From positions 1-64,000 of the forward strand of contig JBJDYU010000021.1 of NCBI GenBank assembly GCA_051867615.1: a stretch of DNA of 64,000 bases. The letters are read 5' to 3'. This DNA is from RGIG5472 sp051867615 (GTDB lineage: Bacteria > Bacillota > Clostridia > Oscillospirales > Oscillospiraceae). Shown piece after piece: positions 34,680-43,089 of this stretch (position 1 is its first letter; each line of letters opens with the position of its first letter). Below the pieces are notes generated by a model. The model worked only from the letters and a program-made list of their open reading frames with translations. It did not search any database and was not told the origin of the DNA. The position numbers and the translations under genes were made by a program.

Positions 34680-34843
34680 GCCGCGGCTCCGCCTGCCAGG
34701 GCTCCGGAACAATAAAATTTGGCGGCGCTTAATTGCAAAAGCGACCGTTTTCACCGCTTTCGCGCCGCATAATAGGGACAGCCCAACGGAAAGCTAAGGT
34801 GCGGCGGCGTATCCGGCTGCCGCAGAAAGGACGGTAAGGATTC

Positions 34844-35026
34844 ATGAAATTCCTGGTCAACGACAACTGCATCGGCTGCGGCCTTTGCGCCAACACCTGC
34901 CCCGGTGTGTTCACCATGGACGACGCCCGCGCCCAGGCCAACCCCAACGACGTGGCCCCCGAGCTGGAGGCTTCCGCCACGGAGGCCATGGAGGGCTGCC
35001 CGGTAAACGCCATCGAGCAGGCGTGA
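34844..35026 (+). CDS. Ferredoxin, [4Fe-4S]
   Basis: 60-residue soluble electron carrier. CIGCGLCANTCP supplies the first cluster ligands and GCPVNAI near the C-terminus the last; the spacing fits a single [4Fe-4S] cluster ferredoxin. AAGGATTC precedes ATG 34844. It is monocistronic with its own terminator and no obvious partner nearby. Confidence 0.93.
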   Translation: MKFLVNDNCIGCGLCANTCPGVFTMDDARAQANPNDVAPELEASATEAMEGCPVNAIEQA

Positions 35027-35031
35027 AACAT

Positions 35032-35066
35032 AAGGAAAGCGGAGCCGCGGCTCCGCTTTCCTTTTT
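35032..35066 (+). terminator. Ferredoxin terminator
   Basis: AGGAAAGCGGAGCC and complement, followed by five Ts. Confidence 0.85.
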
Positions 35067-35127
35067 GCCGTGAAGGCCGTCTTTTTCCGCTTTGATGCAA
35101 CCAAACGGTGCCATTTGAAAAAAGGGC

Positions 35128-35158
35128 TTGACTCTCTCCCCGCGTCAGGGCGTACACT
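35128..35158 (+). promoter_or_regulatory. MerR-type promoter with 19-bp spacer
   Basis: TTGACT (35128-35133), a 19-base spacer and TACACT (35153-35158), ending 24 bases ahead of the MerR-family gene. The long spacer is the hallmark of promoters untwisted by MerR-family activators, so autoactivation is likely. Confidence 0.75.
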
Positions 35159-35182
35159 CATGGCGGAAAGGCGGTGAACAGC

Positions 35183-35917
35183 ATGAAACTCTCCATCAGT
35201 GAGGCGGCGGCGCGTATGGGCGTCAGTGTCCGGACGCTGCGCTATTACGACGCCATCGGCCTGCTCCGCCCCTCGGAGGTGGCGGAGAGCGGCTACCGGT
35301 ATTATGACGAGCAGGCGCTTTGGCAGCTGCGGCAGATCCTGTTCTTCCGGGAGCTGGAATTCCCGCTGAAGGAGGTGGCGGAGCTGCTCTCCCGCCCGGA
35401 CTATGACAAAGTGCCGGCGCTGCGCCGCCAGCGGGAGCTGCTGCTGCGCAAGCGGCAGCGGCTGGACGGACTGCTCCGGCAGATCGACGCATATCTGGAG
35501 GAAACAACTATGACGAAAGCAAACATCACACTGGAAGAAATGGAGCAGGCCCGGCGGCAGTACGCCCCGGAGGTCGGGCAGCGCTGGGGCGGGACCGAAG
35601 CCTACGCCGAAAGCGAGGAAAAGCGCGTGGGCCGCACCGAAGCTCAGGAGCTGGGCGTGGCGGAGGAGGCGGAGGAGATCTTCGCGGCCTTCGCCGCCCT
35701 GATGGACCGGGAACCCGGGGACGCGGAGGTGCAGGCCCTGGTGCGGCGCTGGCAGGACCACATCACGAAGAACCACTACCGCTGCACCAAGGAGATCCTG
35801 GCCTGTCTCGGGCAGATGTACACCGCGGACGAACGCTTCACGGAGCATCTCGACCGCCACGGCGACGGCTGCGCCGCCTTTATGAGCGAGGCCATCGCCG
35901 TCTACTGCGGAGAATAA
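35183..35917 (+). CDS. MerR-family regulator with TipAS effector domain
   Basis: 244-residue activator. Residues 1-70 are the MerR winged helix (SISEAAARMGVSVRTLRYYD, GYRYYDEQAL), followed by a coiled coil (about 75-110) and a C-terminal TipAS domain (RWGGTEAYAESEEK, QMYTADERFTEHLD). TipAS domains trap small molecules such as thiopeptides in Streptomyces; the ligand here is unknown. In TipA an internal start makes the free domain: ATG in TTMTKANITLEEM could do likewise. It sits behind a 19-bp-spacer promoter. Confidence 0.9.
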   Translation: MKLSISEAAARMGVSVRTLRYYDAIGLLRPSEVAESGYRYYDEQALWQLRQILFFRELEFPLKEVAELLSRPDYDKVPALRRQRELLLRKRQRLDGLLRQIDAYLEETTMTKANITLEEMEQARRQYAPEVGQRWGGTEAYAESEEKRVGRTEAQELGVAEEAEEIFAAFAALMDREPGDAEVQALVRRWQDHITKNHYRCTKEILACLGQMYTADERFTEHLDRHGDGCAAFMSEAIAVYCGE

Positions 35918-35973
35918 CTTCCGGCTATGGAAAGCCGGGCCTTTGCCGGAAACGACAGAGCGGCTTTATGGCG

Positions 35974-36010
35974 CAAAAAAACGGAGTCCTTTCGGACTCC
36001 GTTTTTTGTT
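35974..36010. terminator. Terminator between MerR-family gene and gdhA
   Basis: AAACGGAGTCC/GGACTCCGTTT stem with a small loop and T runs both ways between convergent genes. Confidence 0.9.
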
Positions 36011-36028
36011 TCGGTAAGTACGCTTCGA

Positions 36029-37381
36029 TTAGAACGCGCCCTGCTCCATCATGGCGGTGGCGACCTTCTTGAAGCCGGCGATGTTGGCGCCCGCCACCAG
36101 GTCGTAGCCCAGGCCGTACTCCTCGGCGGCTTCGGCGGAGACCTTGTGGATGTTCACCATCATCTTCTTCAGCTGCTCATCGACTTCCTCGGCGGTCCAG
36201 ACCAGACGCTCGGAGTTCTGGGCCATTTCCAGCGCGGAAACGCCCACGCCGCCGGCGTTGACGGCCTTGGAGGGAGCGACGATCATGTGCTTCTGCTGGC
36301 GCAGGAAGTTCAGCGCGTCGTTGGTGGTGGGCATATTGGCCACTTCGATGTAATACTTCACACCGGAAGCGGCGATCTTCTGCGCCCACTCCAGGTTAAC
36401 GTCGTTCTGCATAGCGGCGGGCATGCAGATATCCACGTCGGTGGCGCCCCAGTGCTTGGTGCCGGGCACAAACTCGCAGCCGAAGTGGTCGGCGTAGGGC
36501 TTGCAGTGCATGGGGTCGGTGGCGCGCATCTTCAGGATGAAGTTCAGCTTCTCCTCGGTGTCGATGCCGTCGGGATCATGGACATAGCCGTCGGGGCCGG
36601 CCATGTAGGTGACCTTGGCGCCCAGCTGAGCGGCCTTCTTCATGATGCCCCAGGCCACGTTGCCGTAGCCGGAGACGGCGATGCGCTTGCCCTTGATGGT
36701 GTCGTTCTCGTGCTTCAGCACCTCGCAGAGATAGTACACCGCGCCGTAGCCGGTGGCCTCGGGACGGATCAGGGAGCCGCCGTAGCTCATGCCCTTGCCG
36801 GTGAGAACGCCGTTCTCCCAGACGCCCTTCAGGCGGCGGTACTGGCCGTACAGGTAGCCGATCTCGCGGCCGCCCACGCCCATGTCGCCGGCGGGAACGT
36901 CGATGTCCGGCCCGATGTAGCGGTACAGGGCGGTCATGAAGCTCTGGCAGAAGCGCATGACTTCGGCGTCGGACTTGCCGGCGGGATCGAAGTCGGAGCC
37001 GCCCTTGGCGCCGCCGATGGGCAGGCCGGTCAGGCTGTTTTTGAAGGTCTGCTCAAAGCCCAGGAACTTGATGATGCCCTCATACACGTTCTTCTGGAAA
37101 CGGAGGCCGCCCTTGTAGGGGCCGATGGCGCCGTTGAACTGGCAGCGCCAGCCGCGGTTGGTGTGCCAGTTGCCGTTATCGTCCATCCACACCACGCGGA
37201 AGGTAAACATACGCTCCGGCTCCACCATGCGGTTGAGCAGGTCGAACTTCTCATACTCAGGATGCTTCTCGATGACGGGTTCGATGGAGGAGAACACTTC
37301 TTCCACCGTCTGCACAAACTCAGGCTCGTTGCCGTGCTTGGTCCTCACATTCTCAAGCACGCTTTCCAGATATGCATTCAT
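36029..37381 (-). CDS. gdhA: Glutamate dehydrogenase (NADP-type, hexameric)
   Basis: 450-residue GDH of the small hexameric class, interconverting 2-oxoglutarate plus ammonia and glutamate. GPYKGGLRF, PIGGAKGGSDFDP (catalytic Lys region) and DVPAGDMGVGGREIGYLYGQYR are class signatures. GGAGG lies upstream of ATG 37381, with a promoter at 37451-37479. It is monocistronic. NADP preference is inferred from class only. Confidence 0.97.
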   Translation of the reverse strand: MNAYLESVLENVRTKHGNEPEFVQTVEEVFSSIEPVIEKHPEYEKFDLLNRMVEPERMFTFRVVWMDDNGNWHTNRGWRCQFNGAIGPYKGGLRFQKNVYEGIIKFLGFEQTFKNSLTGLPIGGAKGGSDFDPAGKSDAEVMRFCQSFMTALYRYIGPDIDVPAGDMGVGGREIGYLYGQYRRLKGVWENGVLTGKGMSYGGSLIRPEATGYGAVYYLCEVLKHENDTIKGKRIAVSGYGNVAWGIMKKAAQLGAKVTYMAGPDGYVHDPDGIDTEEKLNFILKMRATDPMHCKPYADHFGCEFVPGTKHWGATDVDICMPAAMQNDVNLEWAQKIAASGVKYYIEVANMPTTNDALNFLRQQKHMIVAPSKAVNAGGVGVSALEMAQNSERLVWTAEEVDEQLKKMMVNIHKVSAEAAEEYGLGYDLVAGANIAGFKKVATAMMEQGAF

Positions 37382-37450
37382 TTTGATCCAACCTCCAAAT
37401 TTTTCATCCTTCGGCCAGGGGCCTCCCGGTCCCTCTCCATAAGCGAATTC

Positions 37451-37479
37451 ATTTTATCACTCCACAAAGGAAGAAACAA
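37451..37479 (-). promoter_or_regulatory. gdhA promoter
   Basis: TTGTTT (37479-37474), 17-base spacer, TAAAAT (37456-37451) on the minus strand. The AT-rich 37480-37620 stretch upstream holds no gene that I can support. Confidence 0.6.
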
Positions 37480-37655
37480 GGCCATTTCCGGAAAACTTCC
37501 AAAATCTGCACCCTTTTTCTCCATAAAAAAAGTACCTTATTTTTGTCTATTTTGCTTAATTGTGAAAGATATTTCACGCATTTTTGATTTTTTGTCAGCA
37601 CAGCTCCGCCCAAATTGATGGCCCCCAGAACTTCCATTTATGGCCCCGGCCCTTA

Positions 37656-37683
37656 TTGACTTTTCCCCCCGGCGCGATATAAT
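37656..37683 (+). promoter_or_regulatory. Phosphoribosyltransferase promoter
   Basis: TTGACT (37656-37661), 16-base spacer, TATAAT (37678-37683). Confidence 0.75.
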
Positions 37684-37720
37684 GTGTTCGTCATCGACAG
37701 AGAAACAGGAGGAGATCCGG

Positions 37721-38278
37721 ATGGTATATAAAATGAATGTGGCGGGCCTGGAGCGGGAGCTTCCCCTCTGCGCCGTGGCCGACGATTTCTACATCGGCGC
37801 TTTCATCATGTTCGGCGACGCGGAGCTGACCGTGGCCTGCGCGAAGGAGCTGCTCGCCCGCATTCCCGCGGAGAGCTATGACTATATGCTGACGGCGGAG
37901 GCCAAGAGCATCCCCCTCATCCACGAGATGGCCCGCCAGAGCGGCGCGGAGAAGTACTTCATCGCCCGCAAGGGCATGAAGGTGTACCTCACCGATCCGC
38001 TGAAGGTCTCCGTGCGCTCCATCACCACGCAGCACCAGCAGGAGCTGTACATCGGCGGCGCGGACGCGGCGCTGATGAAGGGCAAGCGCATCCTCATCGT
38101 GGACGACGTGATCTCCACCGGCGAGTCCCTCCGGGCACTGGAGGAGCTGGTGCGTCAGGCGGGCGGCACCGTGGCGGGCCGCGCGGCGGTCCTGGCGGAG
38201 GGCGACGCCGCCAAGCGGGACGATATCGTTTTTCTCGAGAAGCTGCCCACCTTCCACGCGGACGGCTCCGTTATGTGA
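37721..38278 (+). CDS. Purine phosphoribosyltransferase-like protein (Apt family)
   Basis: 185-residue type-I phosphoribosyltransferase. ILIVDDVISTGESL (about residues 125-138) is the PRPP-binding loop, and the LTAEAKSIPLIHEMA segment resembles adenine phosphoribosyltransferases. AGGAGGAG precedes ATG 37721. Salvage of adenine or a related base to its nucleotide is likely, though xanthine/guanine specificity is not excluded. It is flanked by its own promoter and terminator. Confidence 0.85.
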   Translation: MVYKMNVAGLERELPLCAVADDFYIGAFIMFGDAELTVACAKELLARIPAESYDYMLTAEAKSIPLIHEMARQSGAEKYFIARKGMKVYLTDPLKVSVRSITTQHQQELYIGGADAALMKGKRILIVDDVISTGESLRALEELVRQAGGTVAGRAAVLAEGDAAKRDDIVFLEKLPTFHADGSVM

Positions 38279-38322
38279 GCGTCCGGGGCCTTTTCTCCCT
38301 GCTTTTATCCATCAAATATCAG

Positions 38323-38360
38323 AACCGGGCGGCTGCGTCACGCAGCCGCCCGGTTTTTTG
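38323..38360 (+). terminator. Phosphoribosyltransferase terminator
   Basis: AACCGGGCGGCTGCG stem with its complement, and a T run. Confidence 0.9.
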
Positions 38361-38379
38361 TTTTTAGGGGCATCCGGCC

Positions 38380-39798
38380 CTACAGCCCCAGCACATGGAT
38401 CAGCAGCAGCCACGCCGAGCCGTAATAGACCGCCACCGCCGCCAGGTCGTTGAGGGTGGTGATCAGCGGGCCGGAGGCCACAGCGGGGTCGATATGCAGC
38501 TTCTTAAACAGGATGGGGACCACCGTGCCCGTGACGCTGGCCAGCAGCATGGACAGCAGCAGCGCGGCCCCCGTGCAGAGGGACACGGAGAACGCCACCG
38601 CGGCGCTCTGCCCTTTCAGCGCCATCAGGTATCCTCCCACCAGCAGGAAGGACAGCAGCCCCAGAATGCAGCCGTTGGTCAGCCCCACCCGGGCCTCCTT
38701 GCCCACCAGAGCCAGCTTTTCCCGTCCGCCCATCTGTTCATCCATCAGCACCCGGATGGTCACGGCCAGGGACTGTGTCCCCACGTTGCCCGCCATGTCC
38801 AGAATGAGGGACTGGAAGCACACGATCAGCGCCAGATGGGCCACCACTTCCTCGAACAGGCCCACGACGCCCGAGACCACGAAGCCCAGCACCAGCAGCA
38901 CGATCAGCCAGGGCAGGCGCTTGGAGATGCTCTTTTTCAAAGGCTCCTCCAGATCCTCCTCCGCCGTCAGGCCGGCCAGTCTGGCATAGTCCTCGCCCAT
39001 CTCGTCGCCCACAAGGCGGGCGATGTCCTGCGCGGTCAGCACGCCCTTCAGCCGGTTCTGCGGGTCCAGCACCGGGATGGAGTCCTCCGAATAGCCCCGG
39101 ATGCGCTCGATGCAGTCTGCGGTCTGCTCGCTGGTGTAGACGTAGGGGTAGGACGTCATCAGGATGCTCTCCAGCTCCGTGTTCTCCCGCGCCACGATCA
39201 GGTCCTTCAGGTCGATGGCGCCCAGCAGCGTCTCCGTCTCGTCCACCACGTAGAGCGTGGAGATGTTGTCGTTGTCCGCCGCCTGCGCCACCAGCTCCCG
39301 CATGGCCTCCCGCACGCTGCAGGGAAAGCGGATGACGATGTAGTTCGTCGTCATCTGGCTGCCGATCTCGTCCCCGTCAAAGGAGCTGAGCAGCGCGATG
39401 CCGCGCCGCGCATCCTCGTCCATCAGCTCCAAAAGCGCGTCCCGCTCCGCCTTGTCGACGCCGCTGAGATACTCCGCCGCCGTGGAAGGCTCCATCCGGG
39501 AGAGGACCTCCACCTTTTTCCGGGCTCCCAGCTCTCCGATGTAGCGCGGCCTGTCCTCCGAATAGCCCAGCACGTCGGACAGCGTCTCCGTGTCCAGGAC
39601 GCTGTACAGCCGCCCGCGCTCCTCGCGCCTGAGCAGCTCCAGCGCGGCGGCAATGTCGTTTTCATGGTGGTTCAGCAGCTCCTCACGCATCCGTCTGGGC
39701 GTCAGGTTGCTGCGTATGATACCGACGACCTCCCCCCGGTAGTCCGGGTGCTGCGCCACGGGAATGTTCTTCTCGGTCAAATTCTTCTTCTCGTCCAT
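38380..39798 (-). CDS. mgtE: Magnesium transporter MgtE
   Basis: 472-residue Mg2+ channel: an N-terminal alpha-superhelical domain (to about 130), two CBS domains (about 130-255), a plug helix and five membrane helices (LPWLIVLLVLGFVVSG onward) with the GNVGTQSLAVTIR pore motif and a final ITTLNDLAAVAVYY. Cytosolic Mg2+ bound by the N/CBS domains closes the channel. ATG 39798 is preceded by AAGGAGG. A 340-nt leader lies between its promoter and start. Confidence 0.96.
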   Translation of the reverse strand: MDEKKNLTEKNIPVAQHPDYRGEVVGIIRSNLTPRRMREELLNHHENDIAAALELLRREERGRLYSVLDTETLSDVLGYSEDRPRYIGELGARKKVEVLSRMEPSTAAEYLSGVDKAERDALLELMDEDARRGIALLSSFDGDEIGSQMTTNYIVIRFPCSVREAMRELVAQAADNDNISTLYVVDETETLLGAIDLKDLIVARENTELESILMTSYPYVYTSEQTADCIERIRGYSEDSIPVLDPQNRLKGVLTAQDIARLVGDEMGEDYARLAGLTAEEDLEEPLKKSISKRLPWLIVLLVLGFVVSGVVGLFEEVVAHLALIVCFQSLILDMAGNVGTQSLAVTIRVLMDEQMGGREKLALVGKEARVGLTNGCILGLLSFLLVGGYLMALKGQSAAVAFSVSLCTGAALLLSMLLASVTGTVVPILFKKLHIDPAVASGPLITTLNDLAAVAVYYGSAWLLLIHVLGL

Positions 39799-40140
39799 GC
39801 TCCTGTGCCTCCTTTCACACATCTTATCCGGCGGACCTTGCAGGTCCGCTGCGGGAAAGGCAGGCGGAGGGCCGGCTCAAAGGGAAAATGGGCGCAAAAA
39901 TACCGCCGTCCCCTGTCAGCCTGTCCTGCCCCCGCCTTTCAGCGATGCAGTACAGCCCAGGATCGGACAGCGGTCCATCCCCAAACAGCCGCGCGGCAAA
40001 GCGCGGTCAGGCCCCGAACGGCGCAGCGCCGCCCGTCTCCCGCCGCCATGGGAATCCCCTGTCCGTCCTTCGACTGCTACTGCAACTACTGCCGTCCATG
40101 TCCTCACCTCACAATATCTGCTGGAATCGGTTTATAACCT
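39799..40140 (-). promoter_or_regulatory. Long structured mgtE leader, possible M-box Mg2+ riboswitch
   Basis: About 340 nt of untranslated RNA before mgtE. On the minus strand it begins near GAGGTGAGGAC, like the conserved M-box GGTGAGG element, then GGCAGTAG, a GTC-GAAG-GAC hairpin and several GC stems. A perfect hairpin GCGGACCT/AGGTCCGC lies about 40 nt before the start codon. Mg2+ control is expected for mgtE, but the sequence departs from the M-box consensus, so the class is only probable. Confidence 0.5.
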
Positions 40141-40146
40141 TTTATC

Positions 40147-40175
40147 ATTATACTGCCCCGGTACTTTAAAGTCAA
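40147..40175 (-). promoter_or_regulatory. mgtE promoter
   Basis: TTGACT (40175-40170), 17-base spacer, TATAAT (40152-40147) on the minus strand. Confidence 0.85.
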
Positions 40176-40249
40176 CCGGAAGCGGCCCTCCGCCGCCTCT
40201 CTGTTTCCAGTCCCTTCCTCCCCTGCCAGAGTTTGTGCCTTGCCCGTCC

Positions 40250-40276
40250 TGTTACATTTTGTTACCCTTTTGTTAC
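40250..40276 (+). promoter_or_regulatory. Three TGTTAC direct repeats (possible WalR/PhoP-type site)
   Basis: TGTTAC occurs at 40250, 40260 and 40271. The last two are separated by exactly 5 bases, matching the TGTWAH-N5-TGTWAH pattern bound by WalR; PhoP-type boxes are similar. The downstream gene is a wall hydrolase, a typical WalR target. No clear -10 follows. Confidence 0.45.
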
Positions 40277-40323
40277 CGGCTGCACACGGCAGCCAATTCC
40301 ACCAAAGAAAGGACGGGATCGCT

Positions 40324-41136
40324 ATGAAACGACTCCTTACCGCCCTGCTGGCCTGCGCATTGCTGACAGGCCTGCCCCTTCTCCGCCCTCAGGCGGCCTC
40401 CCGCACCGTCAGCGCGGAGGTGAACGGCCGCGCCCTCACGGGCAGCGCCTATCTCACAAACGGCACCACCTACGTCCCCATCCGCAGCCTGCTGGGCGCG
40501 CTTGGCCAGTGGGAGGTCCACTGGGAAAGCGGCACCCGCAGCGCCGTGGCCAGCGGCTACGGACATTACATCACCGCCGTCACCGGCAGCCAGGCGCTGT
40601 ATATAGACGGCGTGGCGTACCGCTCTCCCGGCGGTATGTTCGTGATGGGCGGCGCCACCTACGTCCCCATGCGGATGGTGGCGGAGGCGCTGGGCCTCAG
40701 CGTCCGCTGGGACAGCAGCCGACAGTGCGCCGTGGCGGAGGGCTCCCTTTCCGGCGCGAGGAGCCGCAGCGGCGACGACTACTACTGGCTCAGCCGCATC
40801 ATCAGCGCCGAGAGCCGGGGCGAAGCCATCCGGGGCCAGGTCGCCGTGGGCAACGTGGTGCTGAACCGGGTGCAGTCGGCGGAGTTCGCGGGCGACATCA
40901 AGAGCGTCGTCTTTGAGCGCAGCTACGGCTACATACAGTTCGAGCCCGTCAGCAACGGCACCATCTACGACGCGCCCACAGCCCAGTCCTGCCTCGCGGC
41001 GAAGATGGCCCTCGCCGGTTACAACACAGCGGGAAAGAGCCTGTACTTCTATGCTCCGGCCCTGTCCTCCGGCAGCTGGATCCGGGCCAACCGGACGTAC
41101 TACACCACCATCGGCTGCCACCGGTTCTATCTCTGA
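40324..41136 (+). CDS. SleB-type cell-wall hydrolase with copper-amine-oxidase-like N domain
   Basis: 270-residue exported protein: a signal peptide (to about residue 25, ...RPQAAS), a stalk domain resembling the copper amine oxidase N-terminal repeat (GTTYVPIRSLLGAL and ATYVPMRMVAEALG), and a C-terminal hydrolase_2/SleB domain (IISAESRGEAIRGQVAVGNVVLNRV, catalytic Glu in the first part; ending ATIGCHRFYL-like HRFYL). SleB enzymes degrade spore cortex or vegetative peptidoglycan. AAAGGACG lies upstream of ATG 40324. Confidence 0.9.
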   Translation: MKRLLTALLACALLTGLPLLRPQAASRTVSAEVNGRALTGSAYLTNGTTYVPIRSLLGALGQWEVHWESGTRSAVASGYGHYITAVTGSQALYIDGVAYRSPGGMFVMGGATYVPMRMVAEALGLSVRWDSSRQCAVAEGSLSGARSRSGDDYYWLSRIISAESRGEAIRGQVAVGNVVLNRVQSAEFAGDIKSVVFERSYGYIQFEPVSNGTIYDAPTAQSCLAAKMALAGYNTAGKSLYFYAPALSSGSWIRANRTYYTTIGCHRFYL

Positions 41137-41206
41137 TTGACTTTCCCTGCCCCTTTGCGGTAAAATAATAAAAATAAAAAACGCTTGCGCAAAGGAGTTG
41201 TTATCC

Positions 41207-42004
41207 ATGCTGTTTTCCGAAGCGGACCGCTGCCGCTACGCCCATCCGGCGGCGCATGAGGTCATCTGCCAGCTTCGCTTCCCCACCATTCTGCGCATCG
41301 ACAACCGGGAACCCGCCGATTTTCAGGAGCTGATCCGCGGCAGCTTTCCCCGCTATGCCCTGCGGCGGGAGGCGCCGCCCGCCCGGGTGGTCCAGCGTCC
41401 CGGCGCCGCGCCGGAGCTGCAGACTCCGCCCGCCGTGGCGAACTACAGCTTTATCTCCGAGGATACCCTCTGGAAGCTGAACCTGACCAAGGACTTCATC
41501 GCTCTCTCCACGTTGCGCTACACCGGGTGGGAGGACTTCGCCGCCCGGCTGGACCAGACCCTCGCCGCCTTCATCCGCATCTATCAGCCCGCGTTTTTCG
41601 AGCGCATCGGCCTTAGGTACCGCAACATCCTCTCCCGCGGCGCGCTGGGGCTGGAGGACCGCCCCTGGCGGGAGCTGCTGCACCCGGCCTATCTCGGCGC
41701 GCTTGCCGAGGAGGATGTGCCGGAGACGGAGGTGCGCCGCTGCGCGGTGGATCTGGAGCTGTCCCTCAGCGGCAGCTGCCATGCCAAGATCCACGCGGAG
41801 CCGGTCCATCTCAAGCCCGCCAATGGCGGCGCGCCGGAGGCGGAGCAAAAATTCATTCTGGATATCGACCTCTCCATGCAGGGCAATCTGGCGGCCCATC
41901 TGGCTGCCGGCGCGCTGGAGACCCTCCACGGCCACTCCACCCGGGTCTTTCGCGGCGCGATCACGGAGGAGCTGCACGAGGCCATGGGCCCCAGCCGGGT
42001 ATAA
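41207..42004 (+). CDS. TIGR04255-like protein, function unknown
   Basis: 265-residue soluble protein. HEVICQLRFPTILRID at the N-terminus, YSFISEDTLWKLNLTKDFIALSTLRYTGWEDF and FFERIGLRYRNI are the pattern of the sporadically distributed TIGR04255 family. ATG 41207 follows AAAGGAG; TTG 41198 is a weaker choice because it abuts that site. It stands alone between a wall hydrolase and tRNA-Gly. No catalytic motif is evident. Confidence 0.72.
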   Translation: MLFSEADRCRYAHPAAHEVICQLRFPTILRIDNREPADFQELIRGSFPRYALRREAPPARVVQRPGAAPELQTPPAVANYSFISEDTLWKLNLTKDFIALSTLRYTGWEDFAARLDQTLAAFIRIYQPAFFERIGLRYRNILSRGALGLEDRPWRELLHPAYLGALAEEDVPETEVRRCAVDLELSLSGSCHAKIHAEPVHLKPANGGAPEAEQKFILDIDLSMQGNLAAHLAAGALETLHGHSTRVFRGAITEELHEAMGPSRV

Positions 42005-42121
42005 AACCGCTTTGCGAATCCAACAGCGCTCCGCCCCCTCTCAGGGGCGGAGCGTTTTCCGTTTTTCGGCAAGATTTCCTGTTGCAAAGCGAAAAGGAAT
42101 CTGCTATAATGCTTTTGCTTC

Positions 42122-42195
42122 GCAGGTGTGGTTCAACGGCAGAACTTTTGCTTCCCAAGCAAATAACGCGGGTTCGACTCCCGTCACCTGCCCCA
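42122..42195 (+). tRNA. tRNA-Gly(CCC)
   Basis: Cloverleaf with acceptor GCAGGTG/CACCTGC, anticodon loop TTCCCAA in a TTTGC/GCAAA stem, T arm GGTTCGACTCC and encoded CCA (42193-42195). A terminator hairpin follows (42202-42236). Confidence 0.95.
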
Positions 42196-42201
42196 GAAGG
42201 A

Positions 42202-42237
42202 AACCTCTCTTGTCTACCGGACGAGAGAGGTTTTTGC
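42202..42237 (+). terminator. tRNA-Gly terminator
   Basis: AAACCTCTC.TGTC stem with GAC.AGAGAGGTTT and a T run directly after the tRNA. Confidence 0.8.
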
Positions 42238-42368
42238 TGTTTTCAGGAGCAACACGGCCCGGGGCAAGGAGACAGGCTGTGAAAAACAGCGCGGCAGCCC
42301 ATAGCAACAGCAAGTTGCTTGGCTTTCCGCAGCAGCTATGGTATACTGCCTGCGAGGTGGTGATCTGC

Positions 42369-42812
42369 ATGGAAACCAAGGATGTTATACTGGAACTCCG
42401 AAGCAAAAACGGCTTGTCTCAGGACGAGCTTGCGGGAAAAGTCCATGTCACCCGGCAGGCTGTCTCCCGCTGGGAAACCGGCGAGACCGTTCCCAACACA
42501 GAAACGCTCAAGCTGCTGTCAAAGCTGTTTGATGTTTCCATCAACACGCTCCTGGGTTCTCCCCGGAAGCTGATCTGCCAATGCTGCGGTATGCCGCTCG
42601 ATGACGCCTCCATCAGCAGGGAACCCGACGGTACATTCAACGAGGAATACTGCAAGTGGTGCTATGCTGATGGGAAATTCGTCTACACCAGCCTTGAGGA
42701 ATTGACGGATTTTCTGGTGGCACATATGGCAAATGAAAACTGGCCACCGGAACAGGCGCGATCTTTCTTTGAAGCCCAGCTGCCGAAGCTGAACCACTGG
42801 CGGCAGCCATAA
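42369..42812 (+). CDS. XRE-family regulator with zinc-ribbon domain
   Basis: 147-residue protein. Residues 1-60 are an XRE helix-turn-helix (LRSKNGLSQDELAGKVHVTRQAVSRWETG). The C-terminal part has CQCCGMPLDD...YCKWCYADGKF, a four-cysteine putative zinc ribbon, then a helical tail. ATG 42369 is chosen at the start of the XRE match; GAGGTG lies upstream, and TATACT nearby may be its -10. The domain pair is common in clostridial regulators or stress proteins; target unknown. Confidence 0.82.
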   Translation: METKDVILELRSKNGLSQDELAGKVHVTRQAVSRWETGETVPNTETLKLLSKLFDVSINTLLGSPRKLICQCCGMPLDDASISREPDGTFNEEYCKWCYADGKFVYTSLEELTDFLVAHMANENWPPEQARSFFEAQLPKLNHWRQP

Positions 42813-42896
42813 AAAAGCACGAGGCCGGCGGATGGCTGGCCGCCGCAAAACGGCGAAGCGGCGCGCTGTGTACCCTTGTTGACAAACCTTTTCAGA

Positions 42897-42932
42897 TAAA
42901 AAGCGGCTTGCTTTGCAGGCTGCTTTTTATTT
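42897..42932 (+). terminator. XRE-gene terminator
   Basis: AAAAAGC.GC and partner GC.GCTTTTT with a further T run. Confidence 0.65.
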
Positions 42933-42969
42933 TTGGCCGGAAGCCGCAGCCCCGACGCCGCCAAAGATG

Positions 42970-42998
42970 TTGACAGCGCAACATCTGCGTGATACAAT
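42970..42998 (+). promoter_or_regulatory. degV promoter
   Basis: TTGACA (42970-42975), 17-base spacer, TACAAT (42993-42998). Confidence 0.8.
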
Positions 42999-43089
42999 GC
43001 AAGACGTTGAGTTTTCAACTTCTCTCCTGAGAGAAGCAGAACACGGCCGGGGCCGCGCCCTGCCGCCATGATAAAAGGAGATTTCATCC

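Noticed and set aside
40250..40276. TGTTAC repeats as a CRISPR fragment
   Set aside because: Repeats are 6 bases with 4-5 base gaps and no cas genes; they look like regulator sites. No CRISPR array was seen in the window.
39764..40327. Overlapping + frames in the mgtE leader
   Set aside because: No Shine-Dalgarno, no family match, and arginine/proline-rich composition typical of GC-rich noncoding frames; the region is better explained as an mgtE leader RNA.
41703..42812. A 369-codon + frame joining the TIGR04255 region to the XRE regulator
   Set aside because: The frame passes through tRNA-Gly and its terminator; only the part from ATG 42369 matches a protein family.
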